Positions 53,868 to 63,962 are shown, numbered from the stretch's first letter. The stretch: DNA of 64,000 nt from Komagataeibacter xylinus (GCF_031081985.1 NZ_JARWSK010000009.1:62001-126000); one strand, 5' to 3'. Notes: generated by a model from the sequence alone, not told the origin. A program made the numbers and translations.

Positions 53868-54182
53868 CCCGGCTTTTTCCTTCCAGATCCATGAAAAAAC
53901 AGTGTGGGCGAACCACATGATAACGGCCCCGCGCCCGCAGGCCAATGCCGTGCGCGCACGGCGGCCGTGTGGGGATGGGAAAATGAAAATCTTCTTTAGT
54001 ATTATTATGCGTGCCCGCGTGGCAGGCATCGGCTGGGTGGAGCGACATGCTCTGTCGCGGGGCAGGCAGGCCCTTTCCTTATCCACAATTATGACAATAT
54101 ATGTCAACATCACGCCTGGGTGAAGCTGAAATCACCCACCATTCCGATTCGTCGGTCCTTGTTGCAATGGGATTGTCGCAAA

Positions 54183-54794
54183 GTGAGCACGAAATTTAAG
54201 GTTCTTCTGGGTTGCCTCACCTGTCTTGCCCTGCCGGGCGGGGCGTGGGCGCAGTCCTATGACAACACGGCGCATGCCATGCCGGTGGCCATGCAGCCGC
54301 AGGATGAAGACAGCAGTCCCAGCCCGTCGCAGATGCTCGTTGATGAACATGGCGGCGGCTGGGTCGCCATCCATCACACGCCCGATGCCGGGGTGCATAC
54401 CGACCTGTGCATCGCCGGGTCGGAAAGCGAGATCCTGATGTTCCGCGCCGATGCCGACTCGCTACAGGTGCGCAGCGCGGATGATCACTGGACCCTCGCC
54501 AATGGCGAAAAGGGGGACATGACGGTCACGGTTGGCGCCTATACGCATGTCTTTCACATGCAGGCCAATGATGCCACGACGCTGGTCGCCAACATGCCCG
54601 CAGCCGACATGACCAGCCTGCTCGATGCCATGGCCCACCAGCACCTTGCGGTGGTGCGTTTTGGCAACCAGCCGCCGCTCAGCGTCAATCTTGCTGGCAG
54701 CGTGCCCGTGCTCGACCGCTTTCGTGGCTGCGCGGAAACCCAGCATTTTGCCGATCTTGGCCAGGGTGCGGGGCAGAAATCCTCGCCGTTCTGA
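54183..54794 (+). CDS. Secreted hypothetical protein
   Basis: A 203-aa protein. From GTG 54183 the N-terminus is a good signal peptide (KVLLGCLTCLALPGGAWA). The mature domain is beta-rich (SEILMFRADADSLQVRS, GAYTHVFHMQANDATTLVANM) with a late Cys. An upstream GTG at 54120 gives a longer but unlikely N-terminus. Function unknown. Confidence 0.6.
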   Translation: MSTKFKVLLGCLTCLALPGGAWAQSYDNTAHAMPVAMQPQDEDSSPSPSQMLVDEHGGGWVAIHHTPDAGVHTDLCIAGSESEILMFRADADSLQVRSADDHWTLANGEKGDMTVTVGAYTHVFHMQANDATTLVANMPAADMTSLLDAMAHQHLAVVRFGNQPPLSVNLAGSVPVLDRFRGCAETQHFADLGQGAGQKSSPF

Positions 54795-54943
54795 TCGTCT
54801 GACCGGCCGTCCAGCCGCCGTCCAGCCGCGCATGCATGGCTGCCCGCACGTTGCGTTGTGGTCACAGGCTGCGTGTCTATGGCAAAAATGGCCCTGCCGA
54901 ATGCAGGCCGCAGGCTGATTTCTTGACGGAAGGACGACACGAC

Positions 54944-55471
54944 GTGAGGCGACGTTTTCAACTTGGTGCGCTGGCCGGGCTGGCTCTCATGGCCACGGGC
55001 ATGGCCGCCACACCCGCCATGGCCCGCGACCCCAGGGGGCATGCTGCCCCGCCCGCGCCGCCACCCACGCTTGATGTCGCTTCCTTTCAGGCGCAGGCCG
55101 CTCAGTATGTGGGCAAGCCCGTGCACATTGAGGGGTGCACCATTACCTCGGCCAATTCGGGCGGGGCGGATTGCGCGGCCTTCCGCATTGCCGACCTGCC
55201 GGGCAAGGTGGACTGGAATGGCGCCATCCCGCTCGATGGCCCCACGATGGAGGAAGCCTCCTTTCGCAAGGCGCAGCAGATCTGTGGGGATACCGGCCAG
55301 CATGAGCAGTGCCGTGCCGATGTGACCGGCGTGGTCTATGACCCGTTTGGGGATATGGGCGTGCAGAGCCAGCGCAATTTCGAGCTGCGTCAGGTCCGCA
55401 TTCACTGGCTGGCGGAACCGGCCCCCAAAAAGGGTGATGGCCATCGCGCCATGCGGCAGGCCGCCCGCTGA
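54944..55471 (+). CDS. Secreted hypothetical protein
   Basis: A 175-aa protein with a GTG start, GGAAGG upstream, and a signal peptide ending AMA (about residue 24). The mature domain QYVGKPVHIEGCTITSANS through CGDTGQHEQCRADVTGVV is typical of a small OB-fold-like exported protein with three to four Cys. It is followed by a strong terminator. Confidence 0.6.
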   Translation: MRRRFQLGALAGLALMATGMAATPAMARDPRGHAAPPAPPPTLDVASFQAQAAQYVGKPVHIEGCTITSANSGGADCAAFRIADLPGKVDWNGAIPLDGPTMEEASFRKAQQICGDTGQHEQCRADVTGVVYDPFGDMGVQSQRNFELRQVRIHWLAEPAPKKGDGHRAMRQAAR

Positions 55472-55480
55472 TTTGAAAGA

Positions 55481-55514
55481 CGCCGCCCAGTTGAAAAACG
55501 GGCGGCGTTTTTTT
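55481..55514 (+). terminator. Rho-independent terminator
   Basis: CGCCGCCC/GGGCGGCG stem with a TTGAAAAAC-type loop and a run of seven T, nine bases after the stop of the preceding gene. The T-run touches the 3' end of the opposite gene. Confidence 0.85.
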
Positions 55515-55692
55515 ATCCCGCGTGGCCTAGCAGATGCGAGAGCAGGGTGAACACGCCGCCGCACAGCATGCTGCCCATGACCACCATCGGCACGATCCAC
55601 GCCTCGCGGATGAAGGTTGTCACATGCGTCATGGCGCGGCGCGTGGCCGGGCTGCGCATGGGCGACAGGGATGGATTGAGCATGGTTGTCAT
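55513..55692 (-). CDS. Small single-helix membrane protein
   Basis: A 59-aa protein with one C-terminal hydrophobic helix (WIVPMVVMGSMLCGGVFTLLSHLL). GGGA lies upstream. Function unknown. Confidence 0.45.
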   Translation of the reverse strand: MTTMLNPSLSPMRSPATRRAMTHVTTFIREAWIVPMVVMGSMLCGGVFTLLSHLLGHAG

Positions 55693-56047
55693 GGCGTGAC
55701 GTCCCGGGGCGCTAGGGCCCAAAAAAGCGACTGCGGTGCGTAACCGGTGGCGCGTAATGGAGACATGGCGGCACGCTGTCAAGCATGAAAAACGGCCGCA
55801 GGCGCGGCATGGAGTTGGCAGGTGGAAAAAAATCCCGGTTTCAGGCTGTTTCCACGCACGCATGCATGTTTTACCTGCAGGGCGGTCGTGCCGCAGGTGC
55901 CTGTGCCCTCAGCCGTTGGGGGAAGAATCGTATGGATGCCGTCAAGGTGTCTGGCTGAACGGTCATGGGAGCCAGACCAACAGGACTGCGCCTGTCGAGA
56001 GTGGGGTATAAGCCCCCGTTTTCAATGAATGGATGACAGGACAGCTC
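55693..56047. other. Intergenic region, no gene seen
   Basis: About 355 bases between divergent small genes. No frame with a ribosome site, repeat or hairpin stands out; promoters for both sides are expected. Confidence 0.5.
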
Positions 56048-56557
56048 ATGCGTTTTTATCAGTGGATCATGGCGGCAGCCTGCCTGACGGTTGTGCCAGG
56101 TGCGTACGCGTCTACCCCGAGTGAACAGCAGGCCGTGCCCGAGATCAGGGCGGCCATGGCCAGCCCGGATACCAAAAACCTGTTTTCCATTGCCACGCAT
56201 GAGAAATGTAATGTCCGCGTAGAATACAAAAACGGGTCTGATCGGTCAGACACCTGCAATGTTGCCTTATACAAAGTGAACAACAGGCTGTTCATCAGCA
56301 CGGAAATATTCGGAAACAATAATATGCAGGTCGTATTTTATGGTTTCTTTTCAGATGCTGCGAGCAATAGTACAACCATTGGCCAGAACATCAACGGGAT
56401 CCAGGTCATCACCAATGGTCAGTCTTATGCTGAAGATGCGACTGGCACCTGCAAGTTTGCGGGGGAAACCAAGGAACTGATCTGCAATGCCCAAGGCACT
56501 GCCAAGATCAGCAAGGCCGAGTTCTATGCAGCGGGTGTCGTGCACTCGTTGAAGTAA
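56048..56557 (+). CDS. Secreted hypothetical protein of lower GC
   Basis: A 169-aa protein with a signal peptide ending AYA (about residue 21) and AGGA seven bases before the ATG. Mature protein has four Cys in two pairs (CNVRVEY-x-DTCNVALYK; CKFAGETKELICN) and many Asn. Codon use is more AT-rich than its neighbours, suggesting transfer. No family recognised. Confidence 0.6.
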   Translation: MRFYQWIMAAACLTVVPGAYASTPSEQQAVPEIRAAMASPDTKNLFSIATHEKCNVRVEYKNGSDRSDTCNVALYKVNNRLFISTEIFGNNNMQVVFYGFFSDAASNSTTIGQNINGIQVITNGQSYAEDATGTCKFAGETKELICNAQGTAKISKAEFYAAGVVHSLK

Positions 56558-56625
56558 AAGCCTTTTCTGTGCGCGCATTGTCGGTTTTCAGGCATTGTTT
56601 GAGAACAACGCATTGATAAAAAATA

Positions 56626-56696
56626 ATAAAAGTCTCTGAGTGCCGCCTTTTTCCAAAAAGGCGGCATTCTTTGAAGCTTTTTGAAAAACGCTTCAT
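56626..56696. repeat. Two-hairpin intergenic repeat (B then A order)
   Basis: GCCGCCTTTTTCCAAAAAGGCGGC, then GAAGCTTTTTGAAAAACGCTTC. The left end is AAAAGTCTCTGAG. Between two co-directional genes. Confidence 0.8.
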
Positions 56697-56888
56697 GATT
56701 TCTGGATATTTTCCGGGCTGACGTTTCAGGCAGTCTCTCAAACGCTGGCAGGCCCGCCTTGGGCATGCCTCCGTGCCGGGCAGGCTTTCGGGGGGTGCGT
56801 GCAAGGTTGTTGCTTTCCCGCATGGCTGCCCCTTACAAGGCGCGTCTGGCTGGATGAGACTGGCCGCTCTCATGCACGGGACCGCTCC

Positions 56889-58298
56889 ATGACTTCGTTC
56901 ACGCTGATCCTGACCGGCATCGGTTCCATTGCCGTTCTGCTCCTGCTTATTCTCAAACTCCGGCTGCATTCTTTCATAGCCCTGCTGGCCGTGGCCGTGG
57001 CCGTGGCCCTGCTCACCGGCATGCCCGTTGCAAAACTGGCTGATGCCATTCAGGGCAGCATGGGCCGTATCATGGGCCATATCGCCATTATCGTGGCCTT
57101 CGGGGCCATGATCGGGCGCATGGTTGACCTCTCGGGCGGGGCGGCAACCGTGGCGAATGCGCTGGTCCGCCGCGTGGGGTCCGCCCATGTGCCGCTTGCG
57201 CTGGTCATTGCCGCCTTTGGCGTGGGCATTCCGGTGTTTTTCGAGGTGGGCGTGATCATGCTCATGCCGCTGGTCTATGGCATGGCGCGGCAGACGGGCT
57301 GCGTGCCCGCCGTGTTCGGCATTCCCATGGCCGTGACCATGCTGACCGTCCATGCCCTGCTGCCGCCCCACCCCGGCGCGGTGGCGGTTGCGGCAGCCCT
57401 TGGCGTGGGGGCAGGGCACATGCTGCTGCTCGGCCTGCCGCTGGCAGCCGTGGCCACGGTGCTGACCTATGTGCTGACCCGGCCCATCATGGCGCAACCG
57501 CTGGGCTGCGCGCCCGATATCCGCGCCGTGGTGGAGGAGGCCCGCACGCCTGCACAGGGGCAGGGGGCGGGTGATGACGCGGCAGGCGCCTTCACGCAGG
57601 CCACCGTGCGCAGCCCGGTGAGCGTGGGCGAGATCCTGACCGTCATCGCCGTGCCGGTGGTGCTGATGGTGGCGGGCACGCTGGCGGGCGAGCTGATGGG
57701 CTCAGGGCGGTTGCGCACTGTGCTGGTCTTTACCGGGATTCCCTTCGTGGCGCTGGGGCTGGACGTGCTGCTCTGCGCGTGGCTGCTGGGGCTGCGGCGT
57801 GGCATGGCGCTGGCTACCGTATCCGATGTCGTGGCCGCCGCCCTGCCGGGCACCGCCATCATCATTCTCATTACCGGGGCGGGGGGCGCGTTTGCGCAGG
57901 TGCTGGTGGGGAGCGGCGTAGGCGATGCGCTGGGTGGCCTGCTGGCTTCTACCGGCCTGCCGCTGCTGGTGCTGGCCTTCGTGCTGACCATGATCCTGCG
58001 CGTAGCCCAGGGGCCGACCACGGTGGCGCTGATGACCACGGCGGGCATCCTTGGCCCCATGATCGGCCGCCTGCACCTTGACCAGACCCATCTGGCGCTC
58101 ATGGCGCTGGCCATGGGGGCGGGGGGCATGGCGCTGTCTCATGTCAATGACGCGGGGTTCTGGATCGTAACAAGGCTGTGCGGCGTGAACGTGCGCGAGG
58201 GGCTGCGGAGCTGGAGCCTCATGACGCTGGTGGCATCGCTGCTGGTCTTTGCAGGTGTTGCGGCGCTGTGGGGCGTGCTGCCCGCCTCGCGCGGGTAA
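56889..58298 (+). CDS. gntP: Gluconate:H+ symporter, GntP family
   Basis: A 469-aa protein with about 12-14 membrane segments. Family marks: LRLHSFIALLAVAVAVAL near the start, the GAMIGRMVDLSGGA loop, GIPVFFEVGVIMLMPLVY, LPPHPGAVAVAAALG and the late RVAQGPTTVALMTTAGI and SHVNDAGFWIVTRL. It imports gluconate, a main product of glucose oxidation in acetic acid bacteria. No gluconate kinase is adjacent. Confidence 0.93.
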   Translation: MTSFTLILTGIGSIAVLLLLILKLRLHSFIALLAVAVAVALLTGMPVAKLADAIQGSMGRIMGHIAIIVAFGAMIGRMVDLSGGAATVANALVRRVGSAHVPLALVIAAFGVGIPVFFEVGVIMLMPLVYGMARQTGCVPAVFGIPMAVTMLTVHALLPPHPGAVAVAAALGVGAGHMLLLGLPLAAVATVLTYVLTRPIMAQPLGCAPDIRAVVEEARTPAQGQGAGDDAAGAFTQATVRSPVSVGEILTVIAVPVVLMVAGTLAGELMGSGRLRTVLVFTGIPFVALGLDVLLCAWLLGLRRGMALATVSDVVAAALPGTAIIILITGAGGAFAQVLVGSGVGDALGGLLASTGLPLLVLAFVLTMILRVAQGPTTVALMTTAGILGPMIGRLHLDQTHLALMALAMGAGGMALSHVNDAGFWIVTRLCGVNVREGLRSWSLMTLVASLLVFAGVAALWGVLPASRG

Positions 58299-58301
58299 CA
58301 G

Positions 58302-58386
58302 GTAAAAGTTTTTGGTGAAGCTTTTTTCAAAAAGCTGCGGAAGGATGCCGCCTTTTTGAAAAAAGGCGGCATCCAAAAACCTCTGT
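58302..58386. repeat. Two-hairpin intergenic repeat (A then B order)
   Basis: AAAAGTTTTTGGTGAAGCTT opens hairpin A, then GCCGCCTTTTTGAAAAAAGGCGGC and the right end ATCCAAAAACCTCT. One of the most complete copies; between convergent gntP and uvrA2. Confidence 0.9.
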
Positions 58387-58394
58387 TCTGTACT

Positions 58395-60935
58395 TCAGCC
58401 CGTAAGGGGCAGCAGGAATGGCGCAGTCGCGCTGCCTTTCGCACGCGCCACGTCATGCGGCGTGCCAGCGGCCACGATCGTGCCGCCCCCGTCGCCCGCG
58501 CCCGGCCCCATGTCGATCATCCAGTCGCTTCGGGCGGCCACCCGCATGTCGTGCTCGGCCACCACCACGGTGTGGCCGCCATCCACCAGCGATTGCAGGT
58601 GGGCCTGCAACCGGTCCACATCGGCAGGGTGCAGGCCGGTGGTGGGCTCATCGAGAATATAGAGCGTATGGCCCCGGCGCTGCTTGCGCAGTTCGGTGGC
58701 AAGCTTGATGCGCTGCGCCTCGCCGCCTGAAAGCTCGGTGGCGGGCTGCCCCAGCCGCAGGTAGCCAAGCCCGCCCTGCTGCAATGTGGCGAGCGTGCTG
58801 GACAGGGCCGGGTTATGCGCAAAGAAGGCGGCGGCTTCATCCACCGTCATGGCCAGCACATCGGCAATGGACTTGCCGCCTATGGTCACTTCCAGCACCT
58901 CGGGCCGGTAGCGCGTGCCGTGGCAGGTGGGGCAGGGGGAATACACGCTGGGCAGGAACAGCAGCTCCACCATCACCGAGCCTGCGCCCTCGCAGGTGGG
59001 GCAGCGGCCTTTGGGCAGGTTGAACGAAAAACGACCCGCGTCATACCCGCGCGACCTGGCCAGATCGGTTGCGGCATAGATCTGGCGAATCATGTCGAAC
59101 AGGCCGGTATAGGTGGCAAGGTTGGAGCGCGGGGTGCGGCCGATGGGTTTCTGGTCGATCATGACCAGCCGGCTGATCTGCTTGGCGCCCGACACCACAT
59201 GGCCCTGCGGCGTGCCTTCGGGCATGTCCTCGATGGTATCGGCATCTGCCGTATCGGGCAGTTTCTGCCCCAGCGCGTGCGCCATGATGGCGGGCAGCGC
59301 CTGGCTGACAAGGCTGGACTTGCCTGAGCCTGACAGCCCGGTCACGGTCACGAACGTGCCCAGTGGAATCTCCACGCTCAGATCGTGCAGGTTGTTCCAT
59401 GTCAGTCCCGCAAGCTTCAGCCACCCCCTGGCCGGGCGGGGCGTGCCCGCTATCGGGGCGTCACTGCCAAACAGGTAGGGCGCGGTGCGGGAGTTCTTGA
59501 CCCCCCGCAGGCCATCGGGCAGGCCGCTATACAGCACCGCGCCCCCGCCCGTGCCCGCATCGGGGCCGACATCGACAATCCAGTCCGCCCGGCGGATGAG
59601 GTAGAGGTTATGCTCGACAATGAACAGCGAGTTGCCGGCCTGCTTCAGCCCTTCCAGCGCATCAAGCAGGTTGTGGGCATCGGCGGGGTGCAGCCCGCTT
59701 GAAGGTTCATCAAGCACATACACCACGCCAAACAGGCTGGAGCGGATCTGCGTGCCCAGCCGCAGGCGTTGGTATTCGCCCGGCGAAAGGGTGGTGACCG
59801 AGCGGTCGGCCTGCAGGTAGCCAAGGCCCAGATGCTCCAGCACCGCAATGCGGCCGAGCAGGTCGGTGGCCATGCGCCGCGCGGCAATGGCGGTGGCGTC
59901 GCCCGCCTGCGGGGCGTGCTCGGGTGCCTGCGTGCCGTCAGCCAGCGGGGCCAGCGTGCGCGCGATGGTGGCCAGCGGCTGGCGCGTGAGTTCGGCAATG
60001 TTCAGCCCCGCGATGGTGACGCGCAGCGCATCGGGGTTGAGGCGGCCGCCATGGCAGGTGGGGCACGGGGTTGCGGTGAGGAACCGCTCGGCCCGTCTGC
60101 GCATGTTCGCACTCTGCGATGTGGCAAAGGTATGCAGCACGTAGCGCCGCGCACCGGTAAAGGTGCCGTTATAGGCAGGGGGCACCTTGTCGCGCAGCGC
60201 GCGCTGCACGGCTGCGTGGTCAAGGCCGGGATAGACGGGGTAGGTGGGCGTTTCCTCGGTGTAGAGGATCCAGTTGCGGGTTTTTTCCGGCAGGTCGCGC
60301 CAGGGGCAGTCCACGTCCACGCCCTTGGTGATCAGGATATCGCGCAGGTTCTGCCCCTGCCATGCCGTAGGCCACGCCGCGACCGCGCGCTCGCGGATGG
60401 AAAGGCTGTCATCAGGCACCAGCAGCGCGGTGGTGGTGTCCATGATGCGGCCCTGGCCGTGGCATTGCGGGCAGGCGCCTTCTGGCGTGTTGGTGGAGAA
60501 CGATTCCGCCTCCAGCCGCGTCATGCCCGCAGGGTAATGCCCCGCGCGGGAATAGAGCATGCGCAGCAGGTTCGACAGCGTGGTGATGCTGCCCACGGTG
60601 GAGCGCCCGGTGCCGGTGCCGCGCTGCTGCTGGAGCGCAATGGCAGGCGGCAGCCCCTCGATGGATGTGACATCGGGCACCGGCATCTGCCGAAACAGCC
60701 TGCGGGCATAGGGCGAGACCGATTCAAGGTAGCGCCGCTGCGCCTCCGCATACAGCGTGCCGAACGCCAGCGAGGATTTGCCCGAGCCGGACACGCCGGT
60801 GAACACGACCAGCCGGTCACGCGGAATGTCCACGCTGACATCCTTGAGGTTGTGCTCGCGCGCGCCGCGCACATGCACGAAGTCGGGCCGGGTGGACGGA
60901 TCAGCCGCGGGAGCAGGAACGGGGCGCTGTGACAT
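58395..60935 (-). CDS. UvrA-like ABC ATPase, class II (UvrA2 type)
   Basis: An 846-aa UvrA homologue, about 100 residues shorter than UvrA proper. Both ABC cassettes are present (Walker [13 protein letters not shown] and [12 protein letters not shown]; signatures [13 protein letters not shown] and [24 protein letters not shown] and [11 protein letters not shown]), as are the Cys pairs CPQCHG and CPTCEG...CPTCHG. The chain runs directly from the LRMLYSRAG segment to [13 protein letters not shown], so the UvrB-binding domain that normally lies between is missing. Such UvrA2 proteins are linked to resistance against DNA-binding antibiotics rather than standard excision repair. Confidence 0.9.
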   Translation of the reverse strand: MSQRPVPAPAADPSTRPDFVHVRGAREHNLKDVSVDIPRDRLVVFTGVSGSGKSSLAFGTLYAEAQRRYLESVSPYARRLFRQMPVPDVTSIEGLPPAIALQQQRGTGTGRSTVGSITTLSNLLRMLYSRAGHYPAGMTRLEAESFSTNTPEGACPQCHGQGRIMDTTTALLVPDDSLSIRERAVAAWPTAWQGQNLRDILITKGVDVDCPWRDLPEKTRNWILYTEETPTYPVYPGLDHAAVQRALRDKVPPAYNGTFTGARRYVLHTFATSQSANMRRRAERFLTATPCPTCHGGRLNPDALRVTIAGLNIAELTRQPLATIARTLAPLADGTQAPEHAPQAGDATAIAARRMATDLLGRIAVLEHLGLGYLQADRSVTTLSPGEYQRLRLGTQIRSSLFGVVYVLDEPSSGLHPADAHNLLDALEGLKQAGNSLFIVEHNLYLIRRADWIVDVGPDAGTGGGAVLYSGLPDGLRGVKNSRTAPYLFGSDAPIAGTPRPARGWLKLAGLTWNNLHDLSVEIPLGTFVTVTGLSGSGKSSLVSQALPAIMAHALGQKLPDTADADTIEDMPEGTPQGHVVSGAKQISRLVMIDQKPIGRTPRSNLATYTGLFDMIRQIYAATDLARSRGYDAGRFSFNLPKGRCPTCEGAGSVMVELLFLPSVYSPCPTCHGTRYRPEVLEVTIGGKSIADVLAMTVDEAAAFFAHNPALSSTLATLQQGGLGYLRLGQPATELSGGEAQRIKLATELRKQRRGHTLYILDEPTTGLHPADVDRLQAHLQSLVDGGHTVVVAEHDMRVAARSDWMIDMGPGAGDGGGTIVAAGTPHDVARAKGSATAPFLLPLTG

Positions 60936-61183
60936 GGCAAGACGGGCCTTTGATGCAATGGGCGGCCACGGGGCCGGCAGGAGGAACCTGTTATAACCCG
61001 GCTGGCGCGTGGTTCACGCCCCCTCTTGCGGTATTCATATTATCACTCATAACGGTATTGCTATTGTTGGATTACGGGGCATTCGGCTTGACCGGTCAGG
61101 TCAGGCAACGCATCCCAATAGCGGTAAGAAGTTATGTTGGGTTTACGCTATGCGAACGGTTCAGGATATGGATTGATCCTCCC

Positions 61184-61580
61184 ATGGAAAAAAGCAGGAA
61201 GATGTATTGGTACATTGGTGAGAAAGGATGCCATGGCTGTGGAAATTTAAAAGATTTCACACTGGGGCATTTAATACGCCAATTGGAGATGACCCATAAA
61301 TTTTGGGGAGTCGTTGGTTTGGACTATTTAAATGAAACATCAGATTTACAATTAAGATGCGATGGGGGAAGAATGTCTTCTTACATACTTATGCGATGAC
61401 GATGAAGATGATGATGTAGTTGTCAAAACATTGTATGATGATAGCAAGCCTGACAATATGGTTATTATATTGGGAGATTTTTATGATTTAAGAACATTAA
61501 CGAATAATTATGATGTTGTTACGCATATTTTCACAGAATTTTATAAAAACGGCAATATACCAGAAGGATTTATGGTATGA
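61184..61580 (+). pseudogene. Low-GC gene with frameshift at a G5 tract
   Basis: Two overlapping frames make one protein if one base is dropped or added at GGGGG 61364-61368: the first part starts MEKSRKMYWYIGEKGCHGCG and ends at LQLRCDGG; the second continues EECLLTYLCDDDEDDDVVVK to GNIPEGFMV. The region is far more AT-rich than its surroundings. The start may be further upstream (a hydrophobic stretch lies near 61030-61080). I do not recognise the family; size, acidity and context would fit an immunity protein. Whether it is decay, slippage or a sequencing error cannot be told. Confidence 0.6.
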
Positions 61581-61733
61581 ATATTTTACAATTCAAGGTC
61601 GTGTTTCAATAAAACGATACACAAAGGCCTGCAATGAGAATTAGGCACTGTTAGTGATTGATCCAGTCTGCTACGGCAGGGATATGGATGAGCGCAAGCT
61701 ATGGCTAAAAATGAGTAAGCAGGCGGTGGAAGC

Positions 61734-62192
61734 ATGAAACGAGTCATTATGGCAGGCGTGTCCCTGTGCCTGTTTTCCGGGCTGGCCCATGCGGCGGGCA
61801 GCGGGCGGGGCAGTTCGGCCGTCATCACCGAGGCCGAGCGCCATGTGGCCGCCACCCTGCCCGACCCGCATGCCGCCACCTTCCGCAATGCCGTGGTGCA
61901 TGCCATGGATGGCGCAGCCGTCGTGTGCGGCGAGATGGCGGAACACAACCCGCCTGCCGATGGGGTGTATAAAAAATTCGGCTATGTGCAGGGCCAGGAT
62001 GACCCGGTCATTTTCAGCGGGCGCCCGGTTCCGGCGAAGATCCAGTTCAATGAGGTCAATTCCTGGCTCAATGACAGCATCAAGCTCGAAGACCTTGAGG
62101 AAATGGGCTGCGTGCCAAAGGGCACCTATCACCATTACAACGAGCAGCTTAATCAGGTCATGGCCCAGCGCAGCCAGTTTGGTGTGAACTAG
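61734..62192 (+). CDS. Secreted hypothetical protein
   Basis: A 152-aa protein with a signal peptide ending AHA (about residue 20). The mature domain VAATLPDPHAATFRNAVVHAMDGAAVVCGEM resembles a pattern seen in small alphaproteobacterial exported proteins (LKDPESARFRN...VVCGEVN). Its role is unknown. It follows the frameshifted low-GC gene. Confidence 0.65.
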   Translation: MKRVIMAGVSLCLFSGLAHAAGSGRGSSAVITEAERHVAATLPDPHAATFRNAVVHAMDGAAVVCGEMAEHNPPADGVYKKFGYVQGQDDPVIFSGRPVPAKIQFNEVNSWLNDSIKLEDLEEMGCVPKGTYHHYNEQLNQVMAQRSQFGVN

Positions 62193-62407
62193 GCCAAAAC
62201 AACTTCAGCCCATGCCGGGCGTTCAACGTGCAGATGCGCCCACAGCGACCCGTGCCGGGCGTGTGCGGCATGGGGGAAAGTCCGGAGTGGTTGGACTGTA
62301 AAGAACTCCGGCGCACAGAAGGCGGCCGACAGGGCTTGCCATGCGAGAAAAGGGGCAGGGGCGGCACGCAGGTGCCAGCCCGCATGCCCGGCAAGGAAAG
62401 GGAATTC

Positions 62408-62641
62408 ATGACGGATGTAACGCAGGCCATGCTGGGTCAGGACGTGATCGCGGCAGGCACGGGCCGCATGGGCACGCTCACGGCCGTCAATACGGATGGC
62501 ACGATTCAGGTTACTGTTGATGGCCCGGCCGAGAGCGCCTTTACCATTCCCGCAGCATGGGTGCAGTCTGCCGATAACGGCAAGATCCTGCTCAGCCATA
62601 CGGTGGAAGATGTACAGGCCTACACGCCCCCCACGAACTGA
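62408..62641 (+). CDS. DUF2171-like small protein
   Basis: A 77-aa protein with GGAAAGGG before the ATG. MLGQDVIAAGTGRMGTLTAVN-x-GTIQVTVDGPAES, then IPAAWVQSADNGKILLSH, resembles the beta-rich, PRC-barrel-like DUF2171. Earlier in-frame starts lie in non-coding DNA. Confidence 0.6.
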   Translation: MTDVTQAMLGQDVIAAGTGRMGTLTAVNTDGTIQVTVDGPAESAFTIPAAWVQSADNGKILLSHTVEDVQAYTPPTN

Positions 62642-62674
62642 AGGGTCTGCGCTGCCCCTGAGCGGGATGTGGTA

Positions 62675-63385
62675 ATGCATGCACCCGCTTCCCCGTCCGG
62701 CCCTGTGCTGGAGGCCGATGACCTGTTTCGCGTGCCCGCGCGCCTTGCGCCCGGTGCATTGCAGGCTTTGGCCGGGCAGGCAGTCATGCCCGCCTTTGCG
62801 CCAGCACGCAGGACTGCGGACCTTGTTGACATAACGCGGGTTGATCCGGCGATTGCGCTTGATATCCGCTATGCTGGCCGCCGGAATTTTCTGGGCTTTC
62901 CGGTTTATCCGGCGGCGCGGGCGTTCCTGCAGCGCCCGGCAGCACTCGCCCTGTCGCACGCGCGCAGGCTGGCCGGGCAGCATGGTTATGGGCTGCTGGT
63001 TTATGATACGTATCGACCCTGGCATGTCACGGCGCTGTTCCGTGCTGCCGTGCCGGAGTCCTTGCATGAATTCGTGGGTGATCCGGCCACCGGCTCACGC
63101 CATAACCGGGGTTGTGCGGTTGACCTGACCCTGTGGGAGCTGGCAACGCGCTGTGTTGTGCCCATGCCATCGGGCTTTGATGAAATGACGCCGCGCGCCC
63201 ATGTTGACTATGCGGGGGGTGATGCCCAGGCACGGCGGCGGCGTGACCTGCTTGCACACATCATGCAGGCCAGCGGCTTTGTGCCGCTGGCGGAGGAATG
63301 GTGGCATTTCGACTTCGCGGACTGGGCAGATTACCCGGTGCTTGATCTTTCGTTTGATGCAGTGGCGCAGGCTGAAAAGGCGTGA
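62675..63385 (+). CDS. D-alanyl-D-alanine dipeptidase (VanX/DdpX-like)
   Basis: A 236-aa zinc peptidase of the M15D family. Core motifs: DIRYAGRRNFLGFPVY, DTYRPWHVT (catalytic Arg), SRHNRGCAVDLTL (zinc His and Asp), and EEWWHFDF (catalytic Glu, zinc His). It hydrolyses D-Ala-D-Ala for recycling or turnover. No signal peptide, so it should be cytoplasmic. No van-type resistance genes are nearby. ATG 62675 is preferred over the GTG two codons earlier. Confidence 0.9.
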   Translation: MHAPASPSGPVLEADDLFRVPARLAPGALQALAGQAVMPAFAPARRTADLVDITRVDPAIALDIRYAGRRNFLGFPVYPAARAFLQRPAALALSHARRLAGQHGYGLLVYDTYRPWHVTALFRAAVPESLHEFVGDPATGSRHNRGCAVDLTLWELATRCVVPMPSGFDEMTPRAHVDYAGGDAQARRRRDLLAHIMQASGFVPLAEEWWHFDFADWADYPVLDLSFDAVAQAEKA

Positions 63386-63465
63386 AAGTTTCTGGATGCC
63401 GCCTTTCTTCAAAAAAGCGGTGTTCTTTACGAAGCTTTTTGAAAAAAGCTTTACCAAAAACTTTT
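63384..63465. repeat. Two-hairpin intergenic repeat (B then A order)
   Basis: GCCGCCTTTCTTCAAAAAAGCGG (imperfect B), then GAAGCTTTTTGAAAAAAGCTTT, and the right end CCAAAAACTTTT. It begins at the dipeptidase stop codon. Confidence 0.85.
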
Positions 63466-63477
63466 GCCTGCATGGCA

Positions 63478-63516
63478 ATAAAAATGCCGCCCTTTTGAAG
63501 TGAAAGGCGGCATTTT
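63478..63516. terminator. Bidirectional terminator hairpin
   Basis: AAAAATGCCGCC ... GGCGGCATTTTT: a GC stem flanked by A-run and T-run, so it can stop transcription from both sides. Related to hairpin B but with a different loop. Confidence 0.7.
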
Positions 63517-63537
63517 TCAGTATTGTTCTAAAAAATA

Positions 63538-63849
63538 TCAGTCATCATGCAGAGTGCGGTCGATCGTGCGACCTGCCTTTTCACCGGGGCCTTTGGGCGG
63601 ATCAAAGGTGTCCTGCATCTTGTCGCCAAAATGATCGATTTTCTCGCCCGTCGTCTCGTGGTGGCGCTTGCATCCGCTCAGCCCCGTAGCTGCCACCATC
63701 AGGGCCAGGCCAAGGGCGGCAACGGAGCGCAGGCGCCGCCGTGGTGCGGCCGGTGCGGGCGTGAAATGGTGCAGGGCAATGCGGAACTGGAGGCGGGCTG
63801 GCTCCGTGCCGGAAGGGGTGTGCGTGCGGTTGCGTAAGGCGCTATCCAT
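63538..63849 (-). CDS. Putative small lipoprotein
   Basis: A 103-aa frame. An internal hydrophobic stretch with lipobox (LALMVAATGLSGC) is followed by a charged tail (KIDHFGDKMQDTFDPPKG). The signal lies about 40 residues from the first ATG, which is unusual; no better start codon was found. The mature tail resembles small entericidin-like or DUF-type lipoproteins but is not identified. Confidence 0.5.
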   Translation of the reverse strand: MDSALRNRTHTPSGTEPARLQFRIALHHFTPAPAAPRRRLRSVAALGLALMVAATGLSGCKRHHETTGEKIDHFGDKMQDTFDPPKGPGEKAGRTIDRTLHDD

Positions 63850-63962
63850 GCCCGATATCCTGTTGCGATGTCATATGCAGCCTTAAGTGGGCAATCTCCG
63901 TTCCGGTTCCTGCATCACGGGAATGTGAGAAACCGTTTCAAATCAACTTATTGATAACAATG

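Noticed and set aside
59769-60932. 387-codon plus-strand frame opposite uvrA2
   Set aside because: Antisense shadow of ABC motifs.
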